A DNA stretch of 64,000 nt. Origin: Chitinophaga sp. GTDB taxonomy: Bacteria; Bacteroidota; Bacteroidia; Chitinophagales; Chitinophagaceae. The stretch covers positions 310,001 through 374,000 of the forward strand of contig NZ_JAGHZS010000004.1 in NCBI RefSeq assembly GCF_017745275.1. The letters run 5' to 3'. Below, in pieces: positions 63,034 to 64,000 of the stretch. The notes below the pieces were generated by a model that saw only the letters and a program-made list of their open reading frames with translations, did not search any database and was not told where the DNA came from. The position numbers and the translations under genes are program-made. Numbering within the stretch: position 1 is the stretch's first letter; each line of letters starts with the position of its first letter.

Positions 63034-64000
63034 ATGATGGACTTCTTTACCACTGATATTTTATCAAAAATCAGAAAGTTCCACTGCTGCCTGGCAGCTA
63101 TTTTTATCTTTTTGTTTTCCTTAAATGCCGGGGCGCAGAATTTTGTGCACCCCGGTATTCCACTATCCAGCTCGGACCTGAGCATTTTGAAAGCGCATGT
63201 ACAGGCTGGTGATTACCCCTGGAAACAGGCGTACGACATCATGGCAGCAGATGGCAAGGCGCAGTTGACCTACCAGATGCAGGGTCCATTTGCCACAGTT
63301 AGCCGCAGTCCGGACGTCAATCGCGGCCAATGGATGAATGATATGACCGCTGCATTTTACTTGTCCCTCATGTGGTATTTTACGGACAATGAGGCTTATG
63401 CAATAAAAGCAAGAGATATTTTAATTGCCTGGGCCAATACCCAAACACAATTCACGGGACAACTGGGAAACCTGGATTTAGGTGATTTCGCGCATACTTA
63501 TGGCGGCGCAGCCTCTATCCTTCGGGGCACATGGAGTGGCTGGACACCTGCCAATACCACCGCAGTACAAAATCTTTTTAATAACGTTTACTGGCCGCCA
63601 TCAGGTTGTGGCGGTTATGCATTAGGACCGGCAAATAAAGGTACGTTAAGTATCGCTGCGGGAGCCGCCATCGCCGCGTTCTCTGATGATCCTGAAAAAG
63701 TAGCGCATGTAGTTCACCTGATGAGGTATATAGGTGCAACAGGATTAAAAAATACACTACCCAGCGGCGAAAATGGCGAAAGCGCAAGAGATCAGGGACA
63801 TGCACATGGCATGTGGGGTAACCTGGCTTTTGCCGCAGAAGTAATGTGGAAGCAAGGCCTGGATCTTTACTCCGAACTGGATAACCGGCTGCTTGCAACA
63901 GGAGAATATTTTGCAAGAAAGAATACAGGCGATTCCCTTGGATACATCCCCTATGGTACTACCGACGCCCATTATCTCACAGATGTAAGCGGTGTATGGG
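63034..64000 (+). CDS. Alginate-lyase-superfamily protein (lyase 3), C-terminus cut by window end
   Basis: The first 322 residues of a third family member are open to the window end. It starts at one of two adjacent ATGs at 63034 and 63037. The signal region is IFIFLFSLNAGAQ, followed by FVHPGIPLSSSDL and SVRSP-type SRSPDVNRGQWMND. It has the variant motif ESARDQGHAHGMWG where lyases 1 and 2 have QETGRDQ. The sequence is more diverged than the other two. It continues the SusC/D operon; the 139-bp gap before it (62895-63033) shows nothing recognised. Confidence 0.78.
   Translation, partial: MMDFFTTDILSKIRKFHCCLAAIFIFLFSLNAGAQNFVHPGIPLSSSDLSILKAHVQAGDYPWKQAYDIMAADGKAQLTYQMQGPFATVSRSPDVNRGQWMNDMTAAFYLSLMWYFTDNEAYAIKARDILIAWANTQTQFTGQLGNLDLGDFAHTYGGAASILRGTWSGWTPANTTAVQNLFNNVYWPPSGCGGYALGPANKGTLSIAAGAAIAAFSDDPEKVAHVVHLMRYIGATGLKNTLPSGENGESARDQGHAHGMWGNLAFAAEVMWKQGLDLYSELDNRLLATGEYFARKNTGDSLGYIPYGTTDAHYLTDVSGVW

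Overview
The window looks like a chromosomal segment of a polysaccharide-degrading Bacteroidota, most likely a Chitinophaga-type organism (inference). The reasons are two SusC/SusD pairs, three hybrid two-component sensors, type IX secretion (T9SS) sorting domains on two glycosidases, TAnnTTTG-like promoter elements, AT-rich start regions without strong Shine-Dalgarno sites, and many lipoprotein or signal-peptide hydrolases. I saw no rRNA, tRNA, CRISPR, insertion sequence or phage gene.

Region 1 (1-22335) reads as a xyloglucan and L-fucose locus. It holds a GH31 alpha-xylosidase with a PA14 insert (cut by the window edge), a hybrid sensor (HTCS1), a secreted GH5 endoglucanase with a beta-trefoil CBM, an L-fucose uptake and oxidation operon (GH29, FucP-type permease, aldo/keto reductase, mutarotase, zinc dehydrogenase) with a divergent AraC regulator, a GlxA-type regulator with a membrane DJ-1 protein, a secreted GH74 xyloglucanase and a SASA-type acetylesterase. 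The same 22-bp-spaced direct repeat (TGTAACATT...) lies upstream of GH31, between HTCS1 and GH5, and upstream of GH74. These genes therefore probably form one HTCS1 regulon although they are scattered.

Region 2 (22394-30953) is more ordinary: a VOC protein, a Crp-like regulator, a histidine kinase/response regulator operon with an outer-membrane protein and a proline-rich secreted protein, a Val-Asn-Ser repeat protein, a TetR regulator, and purK-purE-carbonic anhydrase.

Region 3 (31041-64000) is a large second polysaccharide utilization locus of unknown substrate. The left arm on the minus strand is a GH28-like beta-helix enzyme, a GH97 and an alginate-lyase-superfamily protein, followed by HTCS2. 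Then come GH95, HTCS3, a LacI regulator, two tandem SusC/SusD pairs, a CHRD-domain lipoprotein, a second GH28-like enzyme and two more lyase-superfamily proteins, the last cut by the window end. A C-rich direct repeat of about 22 bp is found upstream of the left operon, of HTCS2 and of LacI-SusC, which ties both arms to HTCS2/HTCS3. The paired beta-helix plus lyase modules, the SusC that lacks its usual N-terminal domain, and the CHRD lipoprotein make this the best candidate for an undescribed glycan system in the window.
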